Origin: Chara braunii
Lineage: Eukaryota > Streptophyta > Charophyceae > Charales > Characeae
Direction: 5' to 3'
Assembly: GCA_003427395.1 (NCBI GenBank)
Contig: BFEA01000192.1
Span: forward strand, 1,716,452 to 1,778,415
Length of the DNA stretch: 61,964 nt
Below are positions 28,882 to 38,779 of this stretch, piece after piece (position 1 is the first letter of the stretch; the number at the start of each line of letters is the position of its first letter). Both the position numbers and the translations under genes were made by a program. Below the pieces are notes generated by a model. It searched no databases. It was not told where the DNA came from and saw nothing but the letters and a program-made list of their open reading frames with translations.

Positions 28882-29076
28882 TCTGTTATAATTGTTATTA
28901 CTATTGCGTCTATTATTATTATTATTATTATTGTTATTGTTATTATCATTATTGCTATTTTCGGGTTGTTTTACTATTGCTATTTTTGAGACACCACGAT
29001 TGGAGCGAGGTCCGAAAAGTGAAGAAAGCGTGGGACATTTGGGGAAGAGGGAGACGGTGTCACGATGCGATGATGC
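24736..29076 (-). repeat. Giant inverted repeat, right arm
   Basis: Reverse-complement partner of 13144-17745. The inner edge is AAGGTGTAGGCTTTGAAGC at 24736 and the outer edge is GATGATGCC near 29076. The CA/CT array and TTC tract are shorter here, while the (TTA)n array at about 26690-26762 is longer than its partner at 15480-15515. Single Ns at 27948 and 27973 fall opposite the Ns at 14286 and 14261. Confidence 0.9.
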
Positions 29077-29109
29077 CTGCCTTCTCCATCCTTCCCCATC
29101 TTTTGCCTT

Positions 29110-29500
29110 GTTGACAACTCACTGTTCGCACTCTGGATCACCCTGGATGTCCCACACGCAACACTCAGTATCATACACAACACACACAGATACTATGCTA
29201 CAGCTATGGCAGCGCTAGCTGCCTCTACCCTATCGCTACACTACACTTCTCTGCCCACTTCGTCTTCGGGCGCACTGCAGACCGCCTCGCACAAGCTGCT
29301 AAGGCAGCGCTTCCACCTGGCATCCGCAGGAATGAATGAATGAATGGACGCAGCCTCTTGATTTATACTTCTGTGTTGCATTGGTCTGCCTTNTGTCCCT
29401 GGCCCATGGTGCACACAGTTCCCCCCGTGGTACTTGCTGGACCGGACTGGTACTTTCTAGACTCTCTCCAACATGGGCTTGCTTTAGTCACACCACTTGC
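29110..29500 (+). repeat. Diverged second copy of a right-arm segment
   Basis: This resembles about 26990-27310 in the same orientation. Both contain TTCGGGCNCACT, a GCACAAG..GGCAGC block, GCCTCTTGATNTATAC, a GTCTGNC block and GGTACTTGC. They are clearly related but much more diverged than the two arms are from each other. Confidence 0.55.
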
Positions 29501-29635
29501 CCACTTGCCTGCACCACTTGACCACTTGCCTGCACCACTTGACCACTTGCCTGCACCACTTGACCACTTGCTTGCACCACTTGACCACTTGCCTGCACCA
29601 CTTGACCTCTTGCCTGCACCACTTGACCACTTGCC
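29493..29635. repeat. 21-bp minisatellite, about 6.5 copies
   Basis: The unit CCACTTGCCTGCACCACTTGA is repeated with two or three point variants. There is no spacer diversity, so it is not a CRISPR array. It encodes a 7-residue repeat in all frames, which explains the open frames here. Confidence 0.9.
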
Positions 29636-29859
29636 AACCTTCTAGAAGGACTGCAGCTAGCCTTCTAGTCTATTGGTCTACGAATCGAATCCTGGCTACC
29701 TATAGATCTACGACAGACCTACCTACCACTGGCGGTTCTACAGGTCGCAGGTTCAACTCTTCGAGTTGACGCAGGTATTATACACAGGTAAGTTGGGGAA
29801 CTAGGGATCGAGCCCTGGGATCTACCTCAGCTACCACAAATTGGTGAATACCGTTTCAC

Positions 29860-30414
29860 ACGGGAGGTTTTAAGGAAAGTCGAGTCTGGTCCGCAGACCC
29901 ATCCCCCTCTAGCAGAGTTGTTCTGCTCTATGAGGATGCTACTGAAATAATGGTCGAACCTACCCTTTTATGATGGGAAGGTCTTATGTCCCCCACCTCT
30001 TTCTCCCCGGCTATTCACTACAAAGCCAAATGGGGAGTGAGTGTCCTCAGAGCCAAGGGGTAGAAACAGCCTATTGTCTTGGCCGCAGAACGCTTAGCAA
30101 AGGAGGCAGGTTTTCAGCTGGGTTCTGTTGATCTCCCTATGCTGTGGAAGGGCCTCAAACTCCTGCCGTCTCAAAAACAGGCAAGCCTAATGTGGATTCA
30201 ATCTCTGCTGGTTACTGCTTCAGCCACGTGGTTAGTGACAAAGGCATGAACATTTCTAAAGTCTGCTCCAGGTGCCACTGGGGTTGGGAACTTGCCAATC
30301 ACATCTGGTTATATTGTCCTTTCTCCCTTCAGGTGTGGCCATGGTGGCGTCAGCATTGGACTTTGCTGATATAAGGAGAGCTTCAGTGGGCCCAAGAGTG
30401 GACTCTATACGGGG
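29860..30414 (+). pseudogene. LINE ORF2 C-terminal remnant, left half (split by gypsy insertion)
   Basis: The best-preserved part encodes VCSRCHWGWELANHIWLYCP (CX2C at 30264-30275, Cys at 30315-30317), the zf-RVT zinc-binding domain that follows the RT of many non-LTR retrotransposons. It is followed by WPWWRQHW. A frame change near 30240 and a TAA at 30372 break it. After that stop the frame continues QWAQEWTLYGEA, and the sequence resumes at 43753 with LSGT. Together these align with EEFTLSGIPAE of the minus-strand LINE at 44606-46255. Upstream to about 29860 similarity to that LINE is weaker. Confidence 0.65.
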
Positions 30415-30419
30415 AAGCC
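30415..30419. repeat. 5-bp target-site duplication (left), AAGCC
   Basis: AAGCC directly precedes the gypsy 5' LTR and recurs at 43748-43752. Joining the flanks at this duplication restores continuity of the interrupted LINE reading frame. Confidence 0.75.
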
Positions 30420-31000
30420 TGTGATAAGCTCAGATCCGTACCGCGCGGCTTGCCGTATCCCTGGGGAAAAATCCCGCGGAAGCCCCGAAGTACGGGCGTG
30501 GATAGAAAGGGGTTTTCTTTCTTTTTGCTTTTGTTTTGTTTTTTTTGAAACGGCTTTTTCATTTTGTTTGGTTAATAAATCCCGCGGGCGAATAGCGGCC
30601 GCGGTATGAAAACCAAGAAACGGGTACGGTTGGGACTTTTTAAATTTTTGCCCGGGCGCCCAACCTCCGATTTCTTCGCGCGTCTCGCATCCCCGTTTCT
30701 TGCTTTGCCTCCTCGCGCCATCTTCCCTTCTTGCTGCGCGCATTTTTCCCATGACGGACTCTTCGTCTTCCCCTCCGCCCAGCTCGATCCTTACCCCGCG
30801 AAGTGATTGGCTGTGTAGTTGGGATGCTCGGATCAATGCGGAGAGCGGGAAACCGCGCGCCACTTGAACGGACACCCCAATCACGTAGGACAATGCCATC
30901 CCGTGGGTCGAACCCTCTAACTTCCCACCTTCCTCCTGTCCTGCTCATCTACAACCTGCACTGCCCGCACCTCGCGCTGACGACCCGCCGCCTCCCGCGC

Positions 31001-31006
31001 TATAAA
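31001..31006 (+). promoter_or_regulatory. LTR TATA box
   Basis: CGCGCTATAAATTCGCGCAA in the 5' LTR, with pyrimidine-rich CTCTCCTTTGTCTCTCTTTG about 25 bp downstream as a likely start region. The 3' LTR equivalent at 42006-42011 reads TATAAT, one base weaker. If used, it gives a leader of about 2 kb before gag. Confidence 0.5.
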
Positions 31007-32451
31007 TTCGCGCAACCCTCTCCTTTGTCTCTCTTTGATCTCGGTTGCAATGCTGCGTGAGTTATGCGCGAGAGTCCGCGGCGCCGAACAGGCTCGACGA
31101 GCCCAAGAACGGGTGGAGTGACGACGTGGGGTGGACCCGCGGTAGACTCGGGGCGAAGCAGTCGGAGGGACGGAGCAGTGGTGGGGATTGGACGCCGGCA
31201 GCGGCAGGGCCTTGTGGCTATGGTGGTCGGTGGTCTTGGGGAGTTTTGAAGGCTGCGCCTGGGGGCGGCAGTTAATTGAAATTTTTGTGTACAAGAAGGA
31301 CTCACTTTTATCTCCATTGCTGCTTTGTCTATGCATGTCGTGTGTGTGAAGCCCCAAGTGATGGGAGCTGGTGGTACGCACGAGTGATGTCGAAGGTCCA
31401 TGGATGATTAGATGTCCTGTCACAGTTTGTTGATTGCATGCATGTATGTGTGTATGTATTCGTCCGGGAGGGGATGGGGAAACTGAACTGGGGGACCGTC
31501 TGCTTAGGAGTACGAGTGTGTTGGTCCGGTTGATCCCCTCCCCTCAGTGGTCTTTCCTGCGCTCGCGCGCGATTTCGGAGTAACTCACACACTCTCTCTC
31601 TCTGTCTCTCGCTCGCCCTCCTTTTTGAACTGATAGTCATCGCTCTTGGAGCTTCTTCTCCCCGTACCGGTGACGTCAACCGCCTGCGTCCGCCCGGACG
31701 GTCGACGCCCCCGCAAGGGGAGAAAGCTTAAAGTTCATCATCTTCCCTCGACGCACCCACTTTTAAGAGAGAAGAATTGCGTCGATTGTTGTATGGATTC
31801 GGTGTTGGTTCGGATGACCGGGACATGGGATCTTGCCCGTGTTCATCGAGTAACTCCGACCGTCTCATCTCGCTACCGACCTTCCCCATCACAGATGACG
31901 ACAACGTCTACAGCGATGCGGACGTACGGCGCGCGCTGAGGCGGACGAAGCAAGTGTGTTGGCAGTACCCGCCTCGGGCGTGGGATATAAGGGGGAATGG
32001 GTTTGTCCTGATCGATCGTTTTGATTCCCCGACTCTAATATTGCCTTACACGGGTTTAACAGTGTCGCCCTGGTCGGCCGCTCACGCCACGTGGCGGCCG
32101 CAGTTTGATTGTCACTGGTGTCGCCAGGGGGACTTTCTTGGCGACAGCTGGTCCTGGGTTACGAGGGAGCGACACGTTTCCCTGAGCTTTCTCGTAGTGC
32201 GGGGACGCTGCCCGCGCAATTTCGAATTCGGATGCCGACGAGTCCTCCTGCCGCGTTACCCTACCGAAAACTTTCGCGCGGACTCTGTGAGTCCGACGCC
32301 GAGGACTGACGGCCTCGAACCAACCACCTCTACAGCAAAGACCCGAGGGTTCGGCCACTTCATGAGAACCGAGGATGAGGCCTGAAGGCTTCGAACCCAC
32401 CACCTATCCCCCAAATCCCTGACGGCCGAAGTTTTGTCTTCCACCGCCATT

Positions 32452-32704
32452 NNNNNNNNNNNNNNNNNNNNNNNNNNNNNNNNNNNNNNNNNNNNNNNNN
32501 NNNNNNNNNNNNNNNNNNNNNNNNNNNNNNNNNNNNNNNNNNNNNNNNNNNNNNNNNNNNNNNNNNNNNNNNNNNNNNNNNNNNNNNNNNNNNNNNNNNN
32601 NNNNNNNNNNNNNNNNNNNNNNNNNNNNNNNNNNNNNNNNNNNNNNNNNNNNNNNNNNNNNNNNNNNNNNNNNNNNNNNNNNNNNNNNNNNNNNNNNNNN
32701 NNNN
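32452..32704. other. Assembly gap over a poly-C tract
   Basis: 253 N lie between CACCGCCAT and a C-run. The same place in the 3' LTR (about 43460) is CCGCCATG followed by about 11 C and GCCCC, with no extra sequence. The true missing length is probably near zero. Confidence 0.8.
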
Positions 32705-32980
32705 CCCCCCCCCCCCCCTTTTTTTATGCCTTTTCCTGTCCTGATGCACGACGACAGTTCGTTTTTGCGGAAACCTTTTTGAATTTATCGTCGCGGAGTG
32801 ATCCGACCCCCACGGGACTTCGCGGCAACAGTTCGACCCCGGGGAAAACCTCTGGCACAAAACGAGGGCCTCCCGTTCCGCCCGGGAGACTCAACCCTTA
32901 CAGCCAAAAATCCTCGGTCATGCCCCTCCTAGAACTCTGATCAGCGACCCCGTACGGGACACCGCGAGGGGGCGTGAGGT

Positions 32981-32992
32981 TGGTATCAGAGC
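32981..32992 (+). other. Primer-binding site, tRNA-iMet
   Basis: TGGTATCAGAGC, the perfect plant-type initiator-Met complement, directly abuts the 5' LTR. Confidence 0.85.
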
Positions 32993-33174
32993 TGATTCGT
33001 TTCGGCTCCGAGGTTTTCCTAGGACGATTACCCTGTTTTAAAGTTCTTCTTTTTCCTTTTGATCCTTTTATTAGATTTTTCGCATTTTTGAGTAGGCTGG
33101 CTCCCCGTCGAAGGAGGCCCGCAAATAGCAATCAGAACCGAGCGAGAGGTCGGGCTCGAAACCTGCCTCCCGCA

Positions 33175-34563
33175 ATGGTGGAACCCAGAATTGGGGGTGA
33201 AAACGACGGTGACAACCACGTGGGGATGGCCAATCATCCCCTGTACTTTGTACCTCCTCCTTCCGAAGTTCCCATTTTCTTCGAAGATGACACCGACCCT
33301 CGTACCTGGCTAGCGGCCTTGAAAGCCCGGGGCTGGTCGGATCAGTTGCTCCGAGAACGAATACCCGGAAGGTTAGCCGGAACCGCTTTTGAGTGGTATG
33401 GACATAACCCCTTCACTAATTGGGCAGCCTTCCAGAGGAAATTTCTCGATAGATTTGATTACATCGTGTCGGGTCAATGTCTCTATTTAATAAAGGAATA
33501 CACGCAGCAGCCTCAGGAGACCTTGGCCAGATATGCTGAACGTTTTACGTACTTAGCCGAACGCTCCGGGGTGGACGAGAAAATGGTACGGACCGATTTC
33601 GTCAGAGGACTGTCAGATTCTCGTCTGCGGAAAAAGATCCGCAAGAAATGCAACCCTATAGAACATACCCTGACGGAGCTAATTCAGTACGCAATTAAGT
33701 ACGGAAAAGAAAATTACGATGTGGGCCTGGACTCAGAATCCGACGAAGATGACCCTTCGGGTGTTCGACGCAATAGCTACTCCGCTACGGCACGAATGTT
33801 CGAAGATCGCTTCGGGTTGGGTCCGGCAAAAAAAGGCGTGGATCGGAAAGCTTCTTCCTCTCACCCTAGCCAAGCACAAGGAGGCCGGGGTGAGGAAGAA
33901 GTGTCCATGAAGGAGGTCACGGCACAATTCGTTACGGTAGTGGCCCCATTGACAGAGTTTGTTCAGGGCCTGCAGCGGCAACAGGAAGAAGTGTCCATGA
34001 AGGAGGTCGCGGCACAATTAGTTACGGTAGTGGCCCCGTTGAAAGTGTTTGTTCAGGGCCTGCAGCGGCAACGCCTAGCCGCCACACAACGGCAACAAGT
34101 GGCTATGGCTGTCGGGGCCCCTATGATAAGACCGGCCGTGGCCGGGGCTGTCCAGTCCCTACGCTGTTATAACTGCAATCAGCCAGGTCACCTTGCGAAA
34201 GATTGCCCGAAACCTCGAGCTCAGGGTGGGCCCGCTGGGCCTTCCCAAATCCCGTTGGCTGCTCCAACCGCTGCAGGCCAAGGGAGTGTGGCCACGGTGA
34301 TGGATACCGGGGCAACGGAAATGGTGACCCCTGCGGCCACCGAGATAGGGCCCAATGAATACATGGCTGCGGCGATGTTCGAACTCGGGACCATCGGAGT
34401 GATACGTCACGTCCAACGAATTACCAAGGAAAACGACCTCGGGCCGTGGAGACCAGGGTTCGAAGACCTTGTGGCGCCCGGTCCTGAATACAAGGATGGC
34501 CATATTGACGTATTGGATCCCCGTCCCTATTCCCTATCTGCTAACCATTTCCGAAGCGGCTGA
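33175..34563 (+). CDS. gag: Gypsy Gag polyprotein with CCHC zinc knuckle
   Basis: About 462 codons from ATG 33175 to TGA 34561-34563. The frame is open upstream to the LTR, but 33175 gives the usual Gag start. Residues about 30-190 form the retrotransposon Gag domain (DDTDPRTWLAALKARGW; FEWYGHNPFTNWAAFQRKF; QQPQETLARYAERFTYLAER). A duplicated 30-residue block follows. Next come a CCHC knuckle CYNCNQPGHLAKDC and a Pro/Ala/Gly-rich tail. It packages element RNA in virus-like particles. The frame then ends and protease lies in another frame, so a frameshift or mutation separates them. Confidence 0.9.
   Translation: MVEPRIGGENDGDNHVGMANHPLYFVPPPSEVPIFFEDDTDPRTWLAALKARGWSDQLLRERIPGRLAGTAFEWYGHNPFTNWAAFQRKFLDRFDYIVSGQCLYLIKEYTQQPQETLARYAERFTYLAERSGVDEKMVRTDFVRGLSDSRLRKKIRKKCNPIEHTLTELIQYAIKYGKENYDVGLDSESDEDDPSGVRRNSYSATARMFEDRFGLGPAKKGVDRKASSSHPSQAQGGRGEEEVSMKEVTAQFVTVVAPLTEFVQGLQRQQEEVSMKEVAAQLVTVVAPLKVFVQGLQRQRLAATQRQQVAMAVGAPMIRPAVAGAVQSLRCYNCNQPGHLAKDCPKPRAQGGPAGPSQIPLAAPTAAGQGSVATVMDTGATEMVTPAATEIGPNEYMAAAMFELGTIGVIRHVQRITKENDLGPWRPGFEDLVAPGPEYKDGHIDVLDPRPYSLSANHFRSG
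33895..34074 (+). repeat. 90-bp in-frame tandem duplication within gag
   Basis: The segment encoding EEVSMKEVTAQFVTVVAPL and its continuation is repeated once, at 33895-33984 and 33985-34074, with about six base differences. Length is a multiple of three and the frame is kept. Confidence 0.9.
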
Positions 34564-35572
34564 CGAAAAATTGATCGAACGGTGCCTCAAAAACAGGCGC
34601 CGATTCGAGGAAAGTCGAAAGGGCAAAAAGCCGGTCCTACGGGACCTACCCACAAACGAGGAGTCGCAGCCCTCGACCTCAAAGGTGCACGAAGCCGACC
34701 GGATAGGAATGATCCAAACCGTAGACTCTGCCTCGGAAAAACCCGAGGTATTCCTCCGAGCCTATCCTATAACCTGGAAAAGCATTGAGTGTGACTGCGA
34801 GGTCTGGGGAAACCCCTCGACCGTCATCCTAGACTCGAGATCGTCGGCGGTCGCCATTTCTTGGAGATTGACGAAACAGTTGGGAAGGGAAGGACAGATT
34901 CAGCCCCTCTGACCGGATGAGCTGTATATATCCGCTACAGAAGACAGTATTCACTGTAAAGGGCGAATAACGAACGTGCCTATACTGGTGGGGCGGGTGC
35001 ATTGTTTGTGTGACATGATCGTGCTGGATGTACAGGCGTATGATGTTCTGCTAGGTATTCCGTGGCAGGCGGCGGTCGGAGCGCGAATGCACTTTGACAG
35101 CTGTAAGGTGGTGCTCACATCGACCCACCCCAAACCCCAAACGATACTAATGAGACTGGCGGTGCGCATGCGTACCCAGCCGGCGCTCCGCCTCACCACG
35201 AAAGCCCATCAAATCAACATGATCCGACGCCTATCACCAGGCGAAAATGAACCCTCGACGGAAACTGACAAGACAAATGTACCCGACCGATATCCGATCC
35301 GAGTTCAGGATCGGTGGCGCCATTCTTGGCGGCGAGAACCACTGGAAATAATTCGGAGCGAGTCCAATCGGTCGCACGTGTTCTCCTCCGTGGTGCAGGG
35401 GGGACCCCTGCAAAGGGTGTCCCGAATAGCTGACCTTTCGGAACCCCCTGCGTCCTTGTATCTCAGGACGGACCCCCTACCTGAAAGATGTACCGAGTTG
35501 AGGGGGCTGTGCGATTTATCTTTTCGACCCCCACGGCCCCTACTCACGAATAAAAAACGGCGATACTTCTGA
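34564..35572 (+). pseudogene. Gypsy aspartic protease region, damaged
   Basis: The frame running 34469-35572 contains a retropepsin-like core. STVILDSRSSAVAISW at about 34820 is followed about 60 residues later by LVGRVHCLCDMIVLDVQAYDVLLGIPW, the hydrophobic strand and LG-x-PW motif common to Ty3 proteases. The catalytic triad D-S/T-G reads DSR (Gly to Arg, codon 34838-34840), which should abolish activity. TGA at 34910-34912 also interrupts the frame. Beyond the protease the frame continues to 35572 as an unassigned linker. Confidence 0.65.
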
Positions 35573-35580
35573 AAGAGGGG

Positions 35581-37387
35581 GTGTCGTTTCAACCCCGAAC
35601 AAGGGAGTATCGGTGGGGTCCGAGGGAACTGGCACAGGCCTTTTCGGTAGCACCCTCGACCGAACCCGAACTGGACAGTGATAGTGACATGGAAAGCGAG
35701 CCGATGAGTCTGGCGGACAGTCAACTTATTGCGACTGTCCTTTCGGCAAAAACGGACAACTCTTTGTTTGGGGCCTCGCCCGAGGCCAGCGCGGCGGTCC
35801 CCACGGTTACGACGACGGTCTCCCTTCCTGGGGGAACCGTAGAAGTTCAGTTACCAGCCCGTGTTCCGGAGGAATACCGACGCCTCCTCCTCGCAGTTAT
35901 ACGGGCCTATCCTGAGGCCGTCAGTATTTAGGACCACGACATAGGGCTAACCCCTTTGATACAGCACGAGATTGATACCGGGGATCACGCCCCGATACAT
36001 TGCCGACCGTACCGATATTCCCTTAAAGAAACGCAGCTGGCGTTGGAAAGGGTACGGGAATTCGAGCGGTTGGGGTGGGTCGAACCATCGTTAGGACCAT
36101 GGTTTTTTGCCGTGGTCCTCGTGCCAAAGCGAAATGGTTCGGTCCGGGTATGTATCGAATATCAAAAATTGAACGTTATCACTACCAAAGATGTGTATCC
36201 CTTGCCGCGAATCGACGATTTGTTGGATGCCATCGGGGCCGCTCGAATATTCTCCAAGTTCGATATCCGACACGGTTTTCACCACGTCGCGGTCCGACCG
36301 GAGGACCGACGCAAAACCGCTTTTGTCCTATTTGAGGGCACGTGGCAATGGGTCCGGGGTGTCCCATGGGAATTTGTAACGCCCCTGCAACATTTCAGTG
36401 ACCATGAATATGGCCTTCGCTGAGTTCGTTAACAAAACCCGACTGACCCAGCCCCTGATCAATTTCTGCGTGATTGTGTACATGGATGATATTTTGGTCT
36501 TTTCAAAAACACACGAGTACCACGTGGAATACATTGAGTGGGTTTTGCATGCACTAAAAGATGCGGGGTTCAAAGTGGCCTTGGAGAAAAGCAAGTTCTT
36601 CTTGTCGGAGATCTCATTCTTGGGGTACATCGTCACGATCGATGGACTAAAACCGGATCCGAGGAAGGTGGCGGCGGTTCAAGAAGCCCCGGCGCCGGTC
36701 ACACTCACCTAGGTTCGGGCTTTTCTAGGGCTGGCATCCTATTACCGACGCTTCATCAAGGGGTTCGCCGGTATAGCGAAGCCCCTCACGAACCTGCTGA
36801 AGAAAGAGGAACGGCTGATCTGGACGCCGGAATGCGAAGCGGCGTTTCAGGCTTTGAAGGAGGCTCTGACATCTGCTCCTGTGTTGGCGCGCCCCGACCC
36901 GACAAGACCGTTCGCACTGTACACAGACTCGCAGCCTCAGGCGATATCGGCGGTGCTGACTCAGCACGGGGTGGACGGAAGGGAAGACGTCATTGAGTAT
37001 GCGTCCAAGACACTGAGCCAGGCGCAGGCTAATTACGAAGCGTGCAAAGGTGAATGCCTGGCGGTGGTGTGGGGGATCCAGCATTTCCGACCGTATCTTT
37101 ACGGCCAGAAATTCGTGTTGGTGACGGATCATCAACCGCTGCTGTCCCTACGCAACAACACGGACTACACGGGGACGCTGGGCAGGTGGGCGGTGCGCCT
37201 GCAAGACTATGACTTCGACATCCGCCACCGTGCCACGCGGCAGCATGGTAACGCCGAAGGATTGACGCGCCTCCTGCCGCCCAACAAGTGTCCCGCCAAC
37301 GAGCGACTCATTCCGTGGAGGCTAGAAGTTGCAGCGACGAAACCGCACTACGGGGAGCTACACGTGCTGCGCAAGAACGACGCCTGA
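35581..37387 (+). pseudogene. pol: Gypsy reverse transcriptase and RNase H, frameshifted
   Basis: A linker to 35931 (TAG) leads into RT. HEIDTGDHAPIHCRPYRYS, then VPKRNGSVRVCIEYQKLN, FSKFDIRHGFHHVAV (motif A Asp), and, after one or two frame breaks around 36370-36395, MNMAFAEF and the catalytic YMDDILVF (36479-36490). The connection region follows (LGYIVTIDGLKPDPRKV), then TAG 36710-36712. Beyond it are FLGLASYYRRFIKGFA and Ty3-type RNase H with FALYTDSQ, KGECLAVVWGI and TDHQPL, all catalytic acids present. Domain order and motifs are clear for Ty3/gypsy. The frame breaks make the copy inactive unless suppressed. Confidence 0.9.
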
Positions 37388-37499
37388 ATTCGGAATGGAG
37401 ATTTCGCCGGAGATGGCAGACACGATCTCTTTGCCCTCATCCAACTCCCTCGCTCTCTCGTCTAGTCCCTACTCGTCCCCTGAAACGCATCTAAGCCCC

Positions 37500-37661
37500 T
37501 GTTTCTTCTGTACTTTGCCTATGGTCCCGGACCAAGAAGGGTCACATCCGGGAGGGCCCAGTTTTCTTTTATGGGTACAGTGTAGTCGGTGCCATACGGT
37601 CAAATCTCACGGATAGTGCGTTAGGTACCGAAGTGAAAAGACATGGGTCTGTCCCAATTGT
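37500..37661 (+). pseudogene. PHD-finger-like zinc module between RNase H and integrase
   Basis: One frame encodes CFFC, 26 residues, then WVQCSRCHTVKSH, a TAG codon, CVRYR, and TWVCPNC. Codons for Cys begin at 37500, 37509, 37581, 37590, 37617, 37650 and 37659, and for His at 37608. The pattern C-x2-C-x23-C-x2-C-x5-H-x2-C-x10-C-x2-C with Trp two residues before Cys7 matches the C4HC3 PHD signature, with the last spacer slightly short. The only break is TAG 37614-37616, in a non-ligand position. PHD fingers usually bind histone tails, so a targeting role is conceivable, but that is inference. Confidence 0.55.
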
Positions 37662-37906
37662 AGAACGGACCAAGTCCCTACTGAGAAGCGGTATCTGGAC
37701 GCTAGAACAGCCGACAGATTCGCGCCAAGTGCCCGCCGGGCAGAAGCCTAGACGGACCTCCTGTTGCTACGGAGACTGTCAGGCAACTCGCTATCAGAAC
37801 TTACCAAAGCTGAACGGCGGAGAGTCACGGAGCGGGCACTGGACTATCGTTGCAAGGACCGACGTTACAAAAATGAAAAGTCGATGATGACGGAGGGTCT
37901 AGCTGG

Positions 37907-38779
37907 TTGACGGTTCCACACCCTCTCGCTAGGTTCGATTGGACACGAGCCGCTCATGAGGAGGATGCGGTCCATTTCGCGGTCAAGTACACGAAAAAAA
38001 TCATCGAAAAGAACGGATGGTACTGGTCGGGAATTCGGGAAGATGTGAAATACATTGTTCAGAATTGCCCGGCCTGCGCGGCGGACAAGGCGCCGGTACA
38101 GATGCCTCGGACGATGGTGCCCACTCGTGTAGAGCGCCCTTTTCAGAGGGTTAGCATCGATACGACGGATATCAACGTTCCGAGAGGGCCCGTCGATCAG
38201 GGAGAACTCAATGTTCTTTTAGTGGTCGTCGATCATTTTTCAAAATGGATCGAGGCGTACCCGATGACTAGCCAAAATTCGCAGGAGGTAGCCTGGTACG
38301 TAAATCGATTTTTGTGCATGCATCTAGACGTGGAAGAAGAACACATGGACAATGGGTCGGAATTTCAAGGCGAAGTAGAACGTCACCTAGTCAGGGCGGA
38401 CGTTAAGATTATCTACTCGCCGGGCCATTGGCCTCAAGCCAATGGCCTGGTGGAGAATGCCAACCGACTGATTAAGACNGCCCTTAGACGGAATATCACT
38501 GCGGGAGACACCCGGCCCTGGCCGGTCATTGTCGACCACATCTTGGCCGTTTATCGGGCCACCCCGCACGGTAGTACCGGGGTGTCCCCCTTTCAACAGA
38601 GAACCAATAGTGTCCCTCGGGTGCAATTGTCCCCCTTAGTAGGTACGGAAGTTAGAGCAACACGGGCCCAGAACCGAGAGAAGGTCCGCCACTACGTAGA
38701 CTTAATGGCTAGGGCCTCCCCCGTTAGCTCGTCGTCGACAGCGGGCCGTAGATCGGACACATCAACGGCAGATCCGTGA
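37907..38779 (+). CDS. Gypsy integrase (zinc-binding and catalytic core)
   Basis: The HHCC zinc domain is present: AHEEDAVH (two His, spacing 5) and NCPAC. The DDE core follows with SIDTTDI, VVDHFSKWIEAYPM, HMDNGSEFQG (second Asp at residue about 148) and GHWPQANGLVENANRLIK (Glu at about 183, spacing about 35). One N falls in the codon after LIK. It inserts the cDNA into chromosomes. The start shown is arbitrary, because the frame changes from the upstream zinc module at about 37907. Downstream the frame is lost near 38700-38760 and the C-terminal module continues in another frame. Confidence 0.9.
   Translation: MTVPHPLARFDWTRAAHEEDAVHFAVKYTKKIIEKNGWYWSGIREDVKYIVQNCPACAADKAPVQMPRTMVPTRVERPFQRVSIDTTDINVPRGPVDQGELNVLLVVVDHFSKWIEAYPMTSQNSQEVAWYVNRFLCMHLDVEEEHMDNGSEFQGEVERHLVRADVKIIYSPGHWPQANGLVENANRLIKXALRRNITAGDTRPWPVIVDHILAVYRATPHGSTGVSPFQQRTNSVPRVQLSPLVGTEVRATRAQNREKVRHYVDLMARASPVSSSSTAGRRSDTSTADP

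Larger units (their letters stand above)
30420..32980 (+). repeat. 5' LTR of the gypsy element
   Basis: Starts TGTGATAAGCTCAGATCCG and matches 41426-43737 throughout. It contains an assembly gap (32452-32704) that the 3' LTR lacks. The primer site follows directly. Long frames inside it are not conserved as proteins and are not credited. Confidence 0.9.

Noticed and set aside
29493-29635. Regular repeat that could suggest a CRISPR-like array
   Set aside because: The unit is a gapless 21-bp tandem repeat with no unique spacers, in a eukaryotic context.
30405-32403. Many open frames inside the gypsy LTRs, some identical in both LTRs
   Set aside because: Identity follows from the LTRs being duplicates. 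No known domain, and overlapping frames on both strands are equally open.
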